Assembly: GCA_040387735.1 (NCBI GenBank)
Contig: JAZKDE010000017.1
Span: 62,001-126,000, forward strand
DNA length: 64,000 bases
Direction of reading: 5' to 3'
DNA from: Arcicella sp040387735
Lineage (GTDB): Bacteria > Bacteroidota > Bacteroidia > Cytophagales > Spirosomataceae
Each line of letters starts with the position of its first letter. Within the stretch, counting starts at the first letter, position 1. Made by a program: the position numbers and the translations under genes. Of the stretch, positions 1-7,794 are shown piece after piece. The notes below the pieces were generated by a model that saw only the letters and a program-made list of their open reading frames with translations, searched no databases and was not told the DNA's origin.

Positions 1-1
1 G

Positions 2-409
2 GACAAAATGGACGCAATCAATAACAATGGTTCGGTGGTTGCTTTATCATATATCGCTGCTCAACGTTCATTCCCTGACTATACTGATATGGCACAAGCA
101 AAAGCCATGTTAGAGTCTATCGCTCGCTCGTATGGTTATGTGTATGGTAAGAAAAATGGGACAAGAGTAAATACCGTTTCACAATCACCAACAAAAACCA
201 CCGCAGGAACAGGAATATCAGGCTTTAATGCCTTTTATGAATATACCAACCAAATGGCTCCGTTAGGAAATGCTTCGGCTGATGAATGTGCTGACTACGT
301 AATTACGTTATTCTCTGACTTAACGAAAAAAGTAACAATGCAAAATCTTTTCCACGATGGAGGCTTCAACTGCGTAGGTATCTCGGAAGAAATTGTTGCT
401 AAAATGTAA
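2..409 (+). CDS. fabI: Enoyl-[acyl-carrier-protein] reductase (FabI), 3' part only
   Basis: This is the C-terminal half of FabI, the NADH-dependent enoyl-ACP reductase that closes each round of type II fatty acid synthesis in the cytoplasm. The reading frame is open to the left edge of the window, so the start lies outside; the ATG at 8 is internal. Numbered from that Met, Tyr15, Tyr25 and Lys32 reproduce the SYxxAxRxxPxYxxMxxAK signature of FabI, with Tyr-x6-Lys as the catalytic pair. The following RVNTVSQSPTKTTAGTGI matches the substrate-binding loop region of the family (usual form RVNAISAGPI.T). It is followed by a strong terminator. Identification is firm; only the N-terminal cofactor part is missing because of the window edge. 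Confidence 0.9.
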   Translation, partial: DKMDAINNNGSVVALSYIAAQRSFPDYTDMAQAKAMLESIARSYGYVYGKKNGTRVNTVSQSPTKTTAGTGISGFNAFYEYTNQMAPLGNASADECADYVITLFSDLTKKVTMQNLFHDGGFNCVGISEEIVAKM

Positions 410-447
410 TCCTAAAATCGTCAAAAAGCATCGAATATAAATAGTTA

Positions 448-487
448 AAAGAGGTAATATTTCGCATAGAATATTACCTCTTTTTTT
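448..487 (+). terminator. Rho-independent terminator after fabI
   Basis: A perfect 13-bp stem (AAAGAGGTAATAT at 448-460 with its complement at 471-483) is closed by a short loop and followed by a run of seven T. It lies 40 bases after the fabI stop codon. Confidence 0.85.
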
Positions 488-652
488 GTTAACTTACAGC
501 AAAATCAGCAGTTATAATTCCGTAATGCAGGTTCGTCCATAGAATTTCAACAAAACTTTGGAACATTCTTTGCTTATAAAAAGTACATTGGTTACTTTCG
601 TAAAAACAACTATCTGTTAATCAAGTATTTAATCGCTAATTCCCTTAATCCC

Positions 653-985
653 ATGAAACACACTACTAAAAAAAAGTCCTTTTTTAGTGACTTAGCCTTT
701 ACTAAAAACACCTACGGTTACCTTTTCTCTCCAGTTTCAAAATTACTTTTCGTCCTTTTTCTTTTGTCATCTTTGAGTGTTTTCGTCCATGCAAAAACTA
801 CTCTATTTGAAGTAAACTTTCAACAAGTTCCCGTAAAACCAACGGCTAAACCTGTCGTAAAAGTTAAAATAAAAGGAAAAACGAAGTCGAAAAAACCAAA
901 AAAAGGAACTGTCAGTAAAAAAGATTCGCTCAGTGACATTGACCCCGCCAATACAAGTTCACCGTTATTTCAGAATAACCAATAA
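653..985 (+). CDS. Small basic exported or membrane protein, unknown function
   Basis: I do not recognise a family for this 110-residue protein. Residues about 29-47 form one hydrophobic segment ending in VHAKT, which looks like an uncleaved or late signal peptide. The middle (about 60-90) is very rich in lysine (KVKIKGKTKSKKPKKG) and the tail is Ser/Asn-rich and polar. It sits alone between two terminator-bounded units. A possible promoter lies upstream, TTTG at 569-572, 19 bases, then TTACTTTC at 592-599, which is a two-mismatch form of the Bacteroidota -7 box. The lysine-rich region could bind nucleic acid or anionic polymer such as polyphosphate, but that is only inference. The downstream gene encodes a Ppx/GppA-like protein. 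Confidence 0.55.
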   Translation: MKHTTKKKSFFSDLAFTKNTYGYLFSPVSKLLFVLFLLSSLSVFVHAKTTLFEVNFQQVPVKPTAKPVVKVKIKGKTKSKKPKKGTVSKKDSLSDIDPANTSSPLFQNNQ

Positions 986-1101
986 GCTTACTAATTTATT
1001 CTGGAAGAAATTAAACCATATAATCTGTCAATAACCAGTCTATTTTAATACCAGACCGCTTAATTATTAGCATATTTTTCCATCATCATATAAACCCAAT
1101 C

Positions 1102-2514
1102 ATGAGAAAATTATTCCTTACCCTACTTTTAGGAACATTTGTGTGGGCATCAGGCTTCGCTCAGGTACAAGACCTCAACTCTGCTCTCAAATTCATCAAA
1201 GCTGGCAATACTTTACGTGAAGTAAAACAGTATGACCAAGCCGAAGAGTATCTCAACAAAGCCCTTAACATTGTCAGAAATAAAGATAAATATTGGGAAG
1301 CGGCAGCTTATGAAAACTTAGGTTTTTTATATCGTGACCAAGAGAATATTCTGGAGGCTTCTCGCAACTTCTCAAAGGCAATTGAGATTTATCATTCCCT
1401 TAAAATGTCAATGAGTGAGAAAGCTCTTGCACAATTATTAGGTGGATTGAAGGATACTGAAGAACTTTTTGCGGGAATTGACATTGGCTCGAAAGGGGTA
1501 AAATTGAGTATCATCGGTGTATCAGTTTCACCCAAAAAAGGCTTGACGTACAACTTGAAAAAAAGTATGTCAATCAATACAGAGCCAAGTGCTTTATCGG
1601 CAGCAGCCATCAAAGAAACAGCAGCGGCTGTTAGAGATTTAATTGATACTGCAACGGTGAGAAACTCAGTAGTTGGAGACCGTCTTTTCGTTGTAATGAG
1701 TAGTGGATTGAAGCAAGCAACTGATAAAGCTCCTGGTAAAGAAGCTGAATTAATAACTGCTATTAGAGATGCCGTTAAAAACCCAAGCTTGAAAGTTGAC
1801 ATCGTTTCTTTCGAGGATGAAGCAAAATATGGTGCCTTGGCGATGATTGTTCCTGAATTACACTTGTCATCATCTATTATGGATATTGGTGGCGGAAACG
1901 TAAAAGGAGGATATTTATTGAGCCGTTCTAAGTTTGAGGCCGTAAACTTTCCTTACGGAACAAAAGCATTCGGGAAAATCGTAAAAACTAAATACCCTGA
2001 TGCTGATATCAAGGGTTATATTGCGGGTGTGGATAATGAAATTGTACCAATTCGTGAGGAAATGGCCATTGAAATGAACCGTCGTGTGGGCTTGAAAAAC
2101 CGTAAAAATGTTTATTTATTGGGAGGAATTGCCTTCGTAATGAATACATTATTACACCCAGAACGTGCCGCAATTATTGGTCGTCCGATTGAAGTTACTT
2201 TAGAGGATGTAAAAAAATTCCGTCAGATGGCTGTGTCTAATTACGAAGAATTAATTAGCCCTGATTACGGAAAAATCTCTGACCCAATCGTGAAGCAAAT
2301 TGCCGAAGAAGATGTAAAATTGATTACTACCAAATTGTATAATAATCAAGACATCATTGCTGGTGCTACAATTTTGGAAACAGTTATGAAAGAATACGCT
2401 CGTGATGGCGTTCAAAAACGTTTTTACTTCATCAAAGGTGGTGACGTTGCGTGGATTTCGGGATACGTTTTCAAACTTATCTCTGATGATTACGCAGTGA
2501 AAAAAGAATTATAG
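1102..2514 (+). CDS. Exported TPR protein with Ppx/GppA-like ASKHA domain
   Basis: The 470-residue product starts with a clear signal peptide (MRKLFLTLLLGTFVWASGFAQ). Residues about 25-105 hold TPR-like helices (AGNTLREVKQYDQAEEYLNK, YENLGFLYRDQENILEASRN). From about 122 on it resembles the exopolyphosphatase/guanosine-pentaphosphatase fold: a phosphate-1-type loop FAGIDIGSKGVKLSII, a second ASKHA loop IMDIGGGNVKGGYLL near 259, and a third glycine motif VYLLGGIAFVM near 337. Ppx/GppA enzymes normally are cytoplasmic and hydrolyse polyphosphate or pppGpp; here the domain is predicted to be exported, so the substrate and even catalysis are open. The gene is monocistronic with a terminator behind it. 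Domain assignment is confident; function is not. Confidence 0.75.
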   Translation: MRKLFLTLLLGTFVWASGFAQVQDLNSALKFIKAGNTLREVKQYDQAEEYLNKALNIVRNKDKYWEAAAYENLGFLYRDQENILEASRNFSKAIEIYHSLKMSMSEKALAQLLGGLKDTEELFAGIDIGSKGVKLSIIGVSVSPKKGLTYNLKKSMSINTEPSALSAAAIKETAAAVRDLIDTATVRNSVVGDRLFVVMSSGLKQATDKAPGKEAELITAIRDAVKNPSLKVDIVSFEDEAKYGALAMIVPELHLSSSIMDIGGGNVKGGYLLSRSKFEAVNFPYGTKAFGKIVKTKYPDADIKGYIAGVDNEIVPIREEMAIEMNRRVGLKNRKNVYLLGGIAFVMNTLLHPERAAIIGRPIEVTLEDVKKFRQMAVSNYEELISPDYGKISDPIVKQIAEEDVKLITTKLYNNQDIIAGATILETVMKEYARDGVQKRFYFIKGGDVAWISGYVFKLISDDYAVKKEL

Positions 2515-2535
2515 TTTCGATGTTTGAGACATTAT

Positions 2536-2570
2536 AAAAGCCTTGTGGAAATCTTTTCCGCAAGGCTTTT
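2536..2570 (+). terminator. Rho-independent terminator
   Basis: AAAAGCCTTG(TG)GAA pairs with TTTTCCGCAAGGCTTTT around a three-base loop; it lies about 20 bases after the TPR/Ppx-like gene. Confidence 0.8.
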
Positions 2571-2715
2571 ATTCTTTAGGAAAGAAGTTTTGGGGAAAAT
2601 AATTCCTGAATATCAAAAATCCTATTTTTTTATCAAACATCGAATTTTCTAAGATAGATTCGGAATTAAAGATTGACATTCCTAATTTTACATGAAATAA
2701 CTAATCAAAAAAATA

Positions 2716-3477
2716 ATGAGAAAGAAAATTGTCGCAGGAAACTGGAAAATGAATAAATCTATTGACGAAGCTTTAATTTTGGCATCTGAAGTAGTTCACA
2801 TGGTAAAAGATGAAGTTAGTACAGACGTTCAGGTGATTATTGCACCGCCTGCTTTATACTTATCTACTTTACAGAAACATACTGAGGCAGTAGCAAATAT
2901 GGGAATTGCTGCTCAAAATTGCTCAAATAAAGCTTCTGGTGCTTATACAGGTGAGATTTCTGCATCAATGTTAAAGTCTATTGGGGTTACACACGTTATT
3001 CTTGGACACTCAGAGCGTCGTCAATATTTCAATGAAACAAATGATGTTTTAGCTGAAAAAGTGAATATCGTTTTAGAAAATGGCCTTACGCCAATTTTCT
3101 GTTGCGGTGAAACATTGGAACAACGTCAGGCTGAGGGTTTCTTTGAATTTGTAGCTTCACAATTGACTGATAGCCTTTTCCATCTTTCGACTGAAGAATT
3201 TGGCAAAGTAGTTATTGCTTACGAACCAATCTGGGCAATCGGAACGGGATTAACGGCGTCGTCTCAACAAGCACAAGAAATGCACGCATTCTTGAGAGGT
3301 CATTTGGCTACAAAATACGGACAAGAAGTAGCGGATAATACGTCTATTTTATACGGTGGAAGTTGCAATGAGAAAAATGCAGAAGAACTTTTTGCTTGTC
3401 CAGATGTGGACGGTGGACTTATCGGTGGAGCTTCTTTGAAATCTCGTGAGTTTACAAATATTGCAAAGTCATTCTAA
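2716..3477 (+). CDS. tpiA: Triosephosphate isomerase
   Basis: Cytoplasmic glycolytic enzyme that interconverts dihydroxyacetone phosphate and glyceraldehyde 3-phosphate. The 253 residues match the family's usual length. Visible signatures are NWKMN at 9-13 with catalytic Lys11, GHSERR near 95-100 with the catalytic His, the active-site segment AYEPIWAIGTG with the catalytic Glu near 168, and the phosphate-binding YGGS and GLIGGASL near the C-terminus. The ATG at 2716 is the natural start because it places NWKMN at the normal distance. The gene is alone, transcribed toward the convergent fur-like gene, and separated from it by a hairpin. Confidence 0.97.
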   Translation: MRKKIVAGNWKMNKSIDEALILASEVVHMVKDEVSTDVQVIIAPPALYLSTLQKHTEAVANMGIAAQNCSNKASGAYTGEISASMLKSIGVTHVILGHSERRQYFNETNDVLAEKVNIVLENGLTPIFCCGETLEQRQAEGFFEFVASQLTDSLFHLSTEEFGKVVIAYEPIWAIGTGLTASSQQAQEMHAFLRGHLATKYGQEVADNTSILYGGSCNEKNAEELFACPDVDGGLIGGASLKSREFTNIAKSF

Positions 3478-3490
3478 TAATATTATTTTT

Positions 3491-3537
3491 TGAGGAGTTA
3501 AAGCGTAAAAAATGTCGCTTTAACTCCTCAAATATTT
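3491..3537. terminator. Hairpin between convergent tpiA and fur-like gene
   Basis: TGAGGAGTTAAAGCG at 3491 onward pairs with CGCTTTAACTCCTCA ending at 3530, about 14-15 bp, and is followed on the plus strand by AATATTTTC. It probably ends tpiA transcription and perhaps also the opposing gene. Confidence 0.75.
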
Positions 3538-3542
3538 TCAAA

Positions 3543-4040
3543 TCATCCCCTATCCACAGTTTCTCGCTGTTCGGCAATCATCGCTTTTTTGTGTTCACAA
3601 TCCGTTTTGGTACATGAACCATAAAAAATCAACGAGTGGTGCATGACATTAAATTGCAACATTTCCCCAACCATATTCTGAATTCCTTGTACACGTGGGT
3701 CACAAAACTCCGTAACGTGGTGACAGTCAGTACAAATTAAATGATCATGTTGACGACGACCGTACGATTTTTCGTATTGTGCCTGATTACGTCCAAACTG
3801 GTGTTTTGTTACTAAATCACATTCCACCAAAACATCAAGCGTATTATAAACCGTTGCTCTTGAGACTTGGTATTTCTTATTTTTCATCGAAATGTACAAT
3901 TCCTCCACATCGAAATGGTCATCACGAGAATAAATTTCTTCTAAAATGGCAAAGCGTTCGGGTGTTTTACGAAGTCCTTTGTTTTCGAGATACGCCGTAA
4001 ATATTTTTTTGACTGAATCCGAATTTAAGTTTGATGGCAT
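3543..4040 (-). CDS. Fur-family metal or peroxide-responsive repressor
   Basis: A 165-residue winged-helix regulator of the Fur superfamily. The N-terminal half (about 1-85) carries the DNA-binding domain with RKTPERFAILEEIY and the recognition part SRATVYNTLDVLVECDLV. The dimerisation half has the metal-site segment HDHLICTDCHHVTEF with the structural-zinc CxxC, and a second Cys pair CTKTDC near the C-terminus. These features fit Fur (iron), PerR (peroxide) or Zur (zinc), and the sequence alone does not let me decide between them. It is transcribed alone. No iron or oxidative-stress gene is adjacent. No obvious Fur box was recognised in its own upstream region. Confidence 0.9.
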   Translation of the reverse strand: MPSNLNSDSVKKIFTAYLENKGLRKTPERFAILEEIYSRDDHFDVEELYISMKNKKYQVSRATVYNTLDVLVECDLVTKHQFGRNQAQYEKSYGRRQHDHLICTDCHHVTEFCDPRVQGIQNMVGEMLQFNVMHHSLIFYGSCTKTDCEHKKAMIAEQRETVDRG

Positions 4041-4368
4041 AATTTTTAATCCCTATAAGTCCATTTTCTATTAATTTGGACTAATTCTATTTTGTATTAC
4101 AAATTAAATCAATTTTTGAGAGATAGAGAAATTATTTGATTGAAATACAACAATCAATTCATTTTTAGAGTTCGTCTGTTTTATCTTTCCTCAACTGCTT
4201 AATATAAAATTGGATAATGATGGAATAACTTATAAATTGGGGGAGGTAGCAAGAAGGAATTCTATAAACGGACCTTTCCGAAACAACTCCGTTGGGAGTT
4301 AAACTTTTAGGAAGATTGCTACCGCTGAAACAAGATAAAAAGTTCGTATTTACATACATTCCAAACCA
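4041..4368. other. 328-base intergenic region with REP-like palindromes
   Basis: This gap separates the divergent fur-like and YdeI-like genes and must hold both promoters, but I see no clear -7/-33 pair. Positions 4245-4322 hold a compound inverted repeat: GGTAGCAA and its complement TTGCTACC at the ends, and AACTCC/GGAGTT (4285-4290, 4295-4300) at the centre next to TTCTATAAACGG. The minus strand reads through here as an open frame containing TPNGVVSERSVYR, which I regard as repeat DNA and not a gene. Confidence 0.55.
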
Positions 4369-4851
4369 ATGCACATTTTCAAAGCCAACATCGACATTAT
4401 TGGCATAAATCCTTTTGTGTTTGTTCCCGAAAATATACTGATTGATATTTTCAAACAGGCAGGAAAAGATAAGGGAAAAATTCCAATTCGTGGAACAATA
4501 AACGAGTTTCCATACCAACAAACTTTGGTAAAATATAGTGGCGATTGGCGATTTTACATTAATACTTTTATGCTCAAAAATTCGCCAAAAAGAATTGGCG
4601 AAACGATTGAATTAACCATTGAATTTGACCCATCCGACAGAACGATTGAGCCTCATCCCAAACTGGCGAAGGCCTTAGATGAAGATAATCAAGCGAAAAC
4701 TGTTTTTAACAGCTTACGTCCATCTCTACAACTTGAAATTGTTCGGTACATTGCCAAACTCAAAAGCGAAGAAAGTATTGATAAAAATATCACTAAAGCT
4801 ATAGATTTCTTATTAGGAAACGGTAGATTTGTAGGTAGAGATAATCCATAA
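4369..4851 (+). CDS. YdeI/OmpD-associated (DUF1905-type) protein
   Basis: The 160-residue product has two parts. Residues about 1-90 form a small beta-barrel-like domain with FPYQQTLVKYSGDWRFYINTFM and RIGETIELTIEFDPSDR, as in the DUF1905 family. Residues about 95-155 form the helical YdeI-like tail, HPKLAKALDEDNQAKTVFNSLRPSLQLEIVRYIAKLKSEES..RI-type repeats that end in a conserved helix pair. Family members are cytoplasmic, and some have been linked to bacteriocin protection, but no biochemical activity is established. It is followed 12 bases later by a VOC-family gene, so the two probably form an operon that ends at the terminator near 5250. Confidence 0.8.
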   Translation: MHIFKANIDIIGINPFVFVPENILIDIFKQAGKDKGKIPIRGTINEFPYQQTLVKYSGDWRFYINTFMLKNSPKRIGETIELTIEFDPSDRTIEPHPKLAKALDEDNQAKTVFNSLRPSLQLEIVRYIAKLKSEESIDKNITKAIDFLLGNGRFVGRDNP

Positions 4852-4863
4852 AACAACGATAAA

Positions 4864-5229
4864 ATGGAACATAAAGCAATATCAATCAGACCGTTTATTG
4901 GGGCAAAAGATTTTGAAATATCACGAAATTTCTACCGAGATTTAGGTTTTGAAGAAGTTATTTTAGGGCATAATATGTCTTATTTCAAAACTGAAGGATT
5001 AGGCTTTTATTTGCAAGACGCTTATGTCAAAGACTGGATTGACAATTCAATGATTTTCTTAGAAGTTGATGATGTAAGCCGTTATTGGAATGAACTTTCA
5101 GCGTTAGATTTAACCAGTAAATATAAAGGAGTCAAACTAACCCCAATATTAAACTATGACTGGGGAAGAGAATGTTTTCTACACGACCCATCTGGAATTT
5201 TATGGCACTTTGGCGAGTTTTCAAAATAG
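4864..5229 (+). CDS. VOC (glyoxalase/bleomycin-resistance fold) protein
   Basis: A 121-residue single-module VOC protein. It shows the beta-alpha-beta-beta-beta pattern of the family: IRPFIGAKDFEISRNFYRDLGFEE at the start, MIFLEVDDVSRYWNEL in the middle and WGRECFLHDPSGILWHFGEF at the end, where the His/Glu residues would bind metal. VOC proteins include glyoxalases, extradiol dioxygenases and antibiotic-binding proteins; nothing in the sequence selects one. Two modules or a dimer are needed to form an active site, so this one should dimerise. It lies directly behind the YdeI-like gene with a 12-base gap. Confidence 0.85.
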   Translation: MEHKAISIRPFIGAKDFEISRNFYRDLGFEEVILGHNMSYFKTEGLGFYLQDAYVKDWIDNSMIFLEVDDVSRYWNELSALDLTSKYKGVKLTPILNYDWGRECFLHDPSGILWHFGEFSK

Positions 5230-5246
5230 ACATTTTATGGCTAAAT

Positions 5247-5284
5247 AAAAATAGTCCAAACCGATAGCTTGGACTATTTTATAA
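5247..5284. terminator. Bidirectional terminator between VOC gene and relA/spoT
   Basis: AAAATAGTCCAA (5247-5259 region) pairs with TTGGACTATTTT (5269-5280). T-rich sequence follows on both strands, so it can serve both convergent genes. Confidence 0.8.
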
Positions 5285-5306
5285 TCAATTTTACCAGTTT
5301 CAATAC

Positions 5307-7565
5307 CTACTCTCCTCGCTCCACTTCAATTACTCCCTCCACTTGTTCCAAAAGATTTACGAGTATTTCTAAGTGATTGGTATCATGTACCATTAAGGCA
5401 ATTTTTCCTTCAAAAATCCCCTCTTTTACCCCGATTGATAAATTCTGGATATTTACCTGTAACTCTTGCGAAATAACCCGAGTAATATCATTCATCAATC
5501 CCATACGGTCGGTTCCTCTAATTACTAAATGGGCCAAAAATGACATCTGAATCTGACTCGTCCAAAAGGCTTTGATAACTCTATCACCGTGTCGTGATAG
5601 TAATTCGGTAGCATTTGGGCAAGCCGTTCTGTGAATTTTAATACCTTCATTAATTGTTACAAATCCAAAAACATCATCACCTGCAATCGGGTTACAACAT
5701 TTGGCTAAAGTATAATCAACCTTATCCATATCTTCCCCAATCAGGATTCCATCGGCATTTTTCTTATCGCCATGCAGTTTTTTCAGCTCCTTTGTAATAC
5801 TTTTTGTATCGGTCAAAGGCTCTTTTATTGACTTAGCCTCCTGCTTCCGTTCGTGAGCTTCTCGGTCTGATTTCCACCGTTTTAACTCATCTAACTGCAA
5901 ATATCCTTTTCCAAAACGGTAGAATAAATCATTAGAATCTTTGGCGTTAAAGTAGGCCCGTAATTGATTCGTTACCTCCAAAGTAAGCGGAGAAATCCCC
6001 AAAACTTTGAGTCGATGTTCAACCATATCACGTCCCATAATAACGTGTGACTTATTGGCTTCTTTGATGTAATCTTTAATCCGAGATTTGGCTTTGGTCG
6101 TAACCACAAACTGCAACCAATCTTCCGAAGGTTTCTGCTTCGGCGAAGTCATACATTCAATAATATCACCCGTTTTGAGTTTATGACTCAAAGGTACTAA
6201 ACGATTATTCACCTTTGCACCGATACACCTCGCTCCTACTTCTGTGTGAATTTCAAAGGCAAAGTCCAATGCCGTAGCACCGTCTTTTAGTACGACTAAT
6301 TTCCCTTTTGGAGTATAAACAAAGATTTCGTCATTGTATAAACTACTCCGAATATCGTCCACCAAATCAACGGCTGATTGCGTTTTATCTGAGCTGTCTA
6401 AAGCCTCTCTGATTTGACTCAACCACGATTCAAAAGCAGTATTTGTTCGGGTATCGTTGCCTTTATATTTCCAGTGAGCGGCAAATCCTTTCTCCGCAAT
6501 TTCGTCCATTCTGGTCGTCCGAATCTGCACTTCTACCCAACGTCCACGCTTTCCCGAACTCATGACAGTTGTGTGCAAGGACTCGTAACCATTTGATTTT
6601 GGGTTAGATATCCAATCTTTCAATCGGTCAGGATTGGGTTTATAATGGTCAGTTACCATTGAATATACCGCCCAACAAGCTGATTTTTCTTGTTCTGTAG
6701 GAACATTCAAAATAACCCGAACCGCAAAAAGGTCATATATTTCATCAAAAGGCGTATTATTCTTTTTGAGTTTATTATAAATCGAATAAATAGATTTCGG
6801 GCGACCTTTCACAATGTGCTTATAGCCCATTACGGTCAAATCTTTTTCGATTGGACGAATGAAATTCTGGATAAACCCTTCTCTCGAAGTCTTCGTTTCC
6901 TTCAATTTGCGGGCAATATCTTTATAAGCTTCGGGTTCGGTATATTTCAAACACAAATCTTCCAATTCTGATTTTATGGCGTGCAAACCCAAACGGTGAG
7001 CAAGCGGTGCATAAAGATAAAATGTTTCAGAACTGATTTTGAGTTGTTTATCCCGTGCCATACTCCCAAGCGTCCGCATATTATGCAAACGGTCAGCGAG
7101 TTTGATAAGAATCACCCGAATATCATCTGAAAGCGTCAATAACATTTTCCTAAAATTCTCCGCTTGTTGAGAACTTCCGTAGTCAAAAACGCCCGAAATT
7201 TTGGTGAGTCCATCAATAATTTTGGCCACATTTTTTCCAAAAATCCCCTCAATTTCACTCAATTCTATTTCAGTATCTTCTACCACATCGTGCAGTAAAG
7301 CACACATAATAGACGTCGCTCCCAGGCCTATTTCCTCCACACAAATCTGAGCAACAGCAATGGGATGGTAAATATAAGGTTCGCCAGATTTACGCCTCAT
7401 TTCTTTGTGGGCTTCTGCCGACATCAAAAAGGCTTTTTTAATCAATTTGGCATCATCATCTTGAAGATATGGACGGGCGGTATGAAGTAACTTTCTGTAC
7501 CGTTTGAGAATTTCCTTTCTTTCCTGTTCTAAATCTATTGCTACGGGTTCCACGGTTTTTGACAT
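5307..7565 (-). CDS. Bifunctional (p)ppGpp synthetase/hydrolase, RelA/SpoT family
   Basis: Long RSH protein of 752 residues that makes and degrades the stringent-response alarmone. In order: HD hydrolase domain (about 45-200) with YIYHPIAVAQ and LLHDVVEDTEI; synthetase domain (about 240-370) with RPKSIYSIYNKL, EIYDLFAVRVI, GYESLHTTV and VEVQIRTTRMDEIAEKGFAAHW; TGS domain (about 405-465) starting DEIFVYTPKGKLVVL; a Cys-containing regulatory part with YTLAKCCNPIAGDDVFGFV near 615; and a C-terminal ACT domain (about 680-750). Both HD and synthetase signature residues are present, so it should be truly bifunctional. It is the only RSH gene here. The start at 7565 gives the normal family length. 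Confidence 0.95.
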   Translation of the reverse strand: MSKTVEPVAIDLEQERKEILKRYRKLLHTARPYLQDDDAKLIKKAFLMSAEAHKEMRRKSGEPYIYHPIAVAQICVEEIGLGATSIMCALLHDVVEDTEIELSEIEGIFGKNVAKIIDGLTKISGVFDYGSSQQAENFRKMLLTLSDDIRVILIKLADRLHNMRTLGSMARDKQLKISSETFYLYAPLAHRLGLHAIKSELEDLCLKYTEPEAYKDIARKLKETKTSREGFIQNFIRPIEKDLTVMGYKHIVKGRPKSIYSIYNKLKKNNTPFDEIYDLFAVRVILNVPTEQEKSACWAVYSMVTDHYKPNPDRLKDWISNPKSNGYESLHTTVMSSGKRGRWVEVQIRTTRMDEIAEKGFAAHWKYKGNDTRTNTAFESWLSQIREALDSSDKTQSAVDLVDDIRSSLYNDEIFVYTPKGKLVVLKDGATALDFAFEIHTEVGARCIGAKVNNRLVPLSHKLKTGDIIECMTSPKQKPSEDWLQFVVTTKAKSRIKDYIKEANKSHVIMGRDMVEHRLKVLGISPLTLEVTNQLRAYFNAKDSNDLFYRFGKGYLQLDELKRWKSDREAHERKQEAKSIKEPLTDTKSITKELKKLHGDKKNADGILIGEDMDKVDYTLAKCCNPIAGDDVFGFVTINEGIKIHRTACPNATELLSRHGDRVIKAFWTSQIQMSFLAHLVIRGTDRMGLMNDITRVISQELQVNIQNLSIGVKEGIFEGKIALMVHDTNHLEILVNLLEQVEGVIEVERGE

Positions 7566-7794
7566 TGCTAAATAAATAGTGTTTAAACTAAATTAGTAGA
7601 AACCAAGCAGAATGGCAAATTAGAAAGGAGTTTTTTAGGGGAAATAAAATAGTAAAAGATGTATCTTTGTGTCATCACGATGGTTGGAAAGCAATCTGTA
7701 AGTTTTATTAAGAAAAGCATTTAAGCCCATAATTAATCAAACAGATTACATCCTCCAATCGCAATAACATGAATTTCAATACATTAAGCACCAT

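Noticed and set aside
4165..4521. A 118-codon open frame on the minus strand over the 5' side of the YdeI-like gene
   Set aside because: It runs through palindromic repeat DNA and antisense to a real gene, with an amino-acid make-up typical of REP-like sequence.
7661..7728. TATCTTTG followed by a 14-codon ORF (MVGKQSVSFIKKSI)
   Set aside because: No -33 element, a very short ORF and no terminator, so a chance match in AT-rich DNA is likely.
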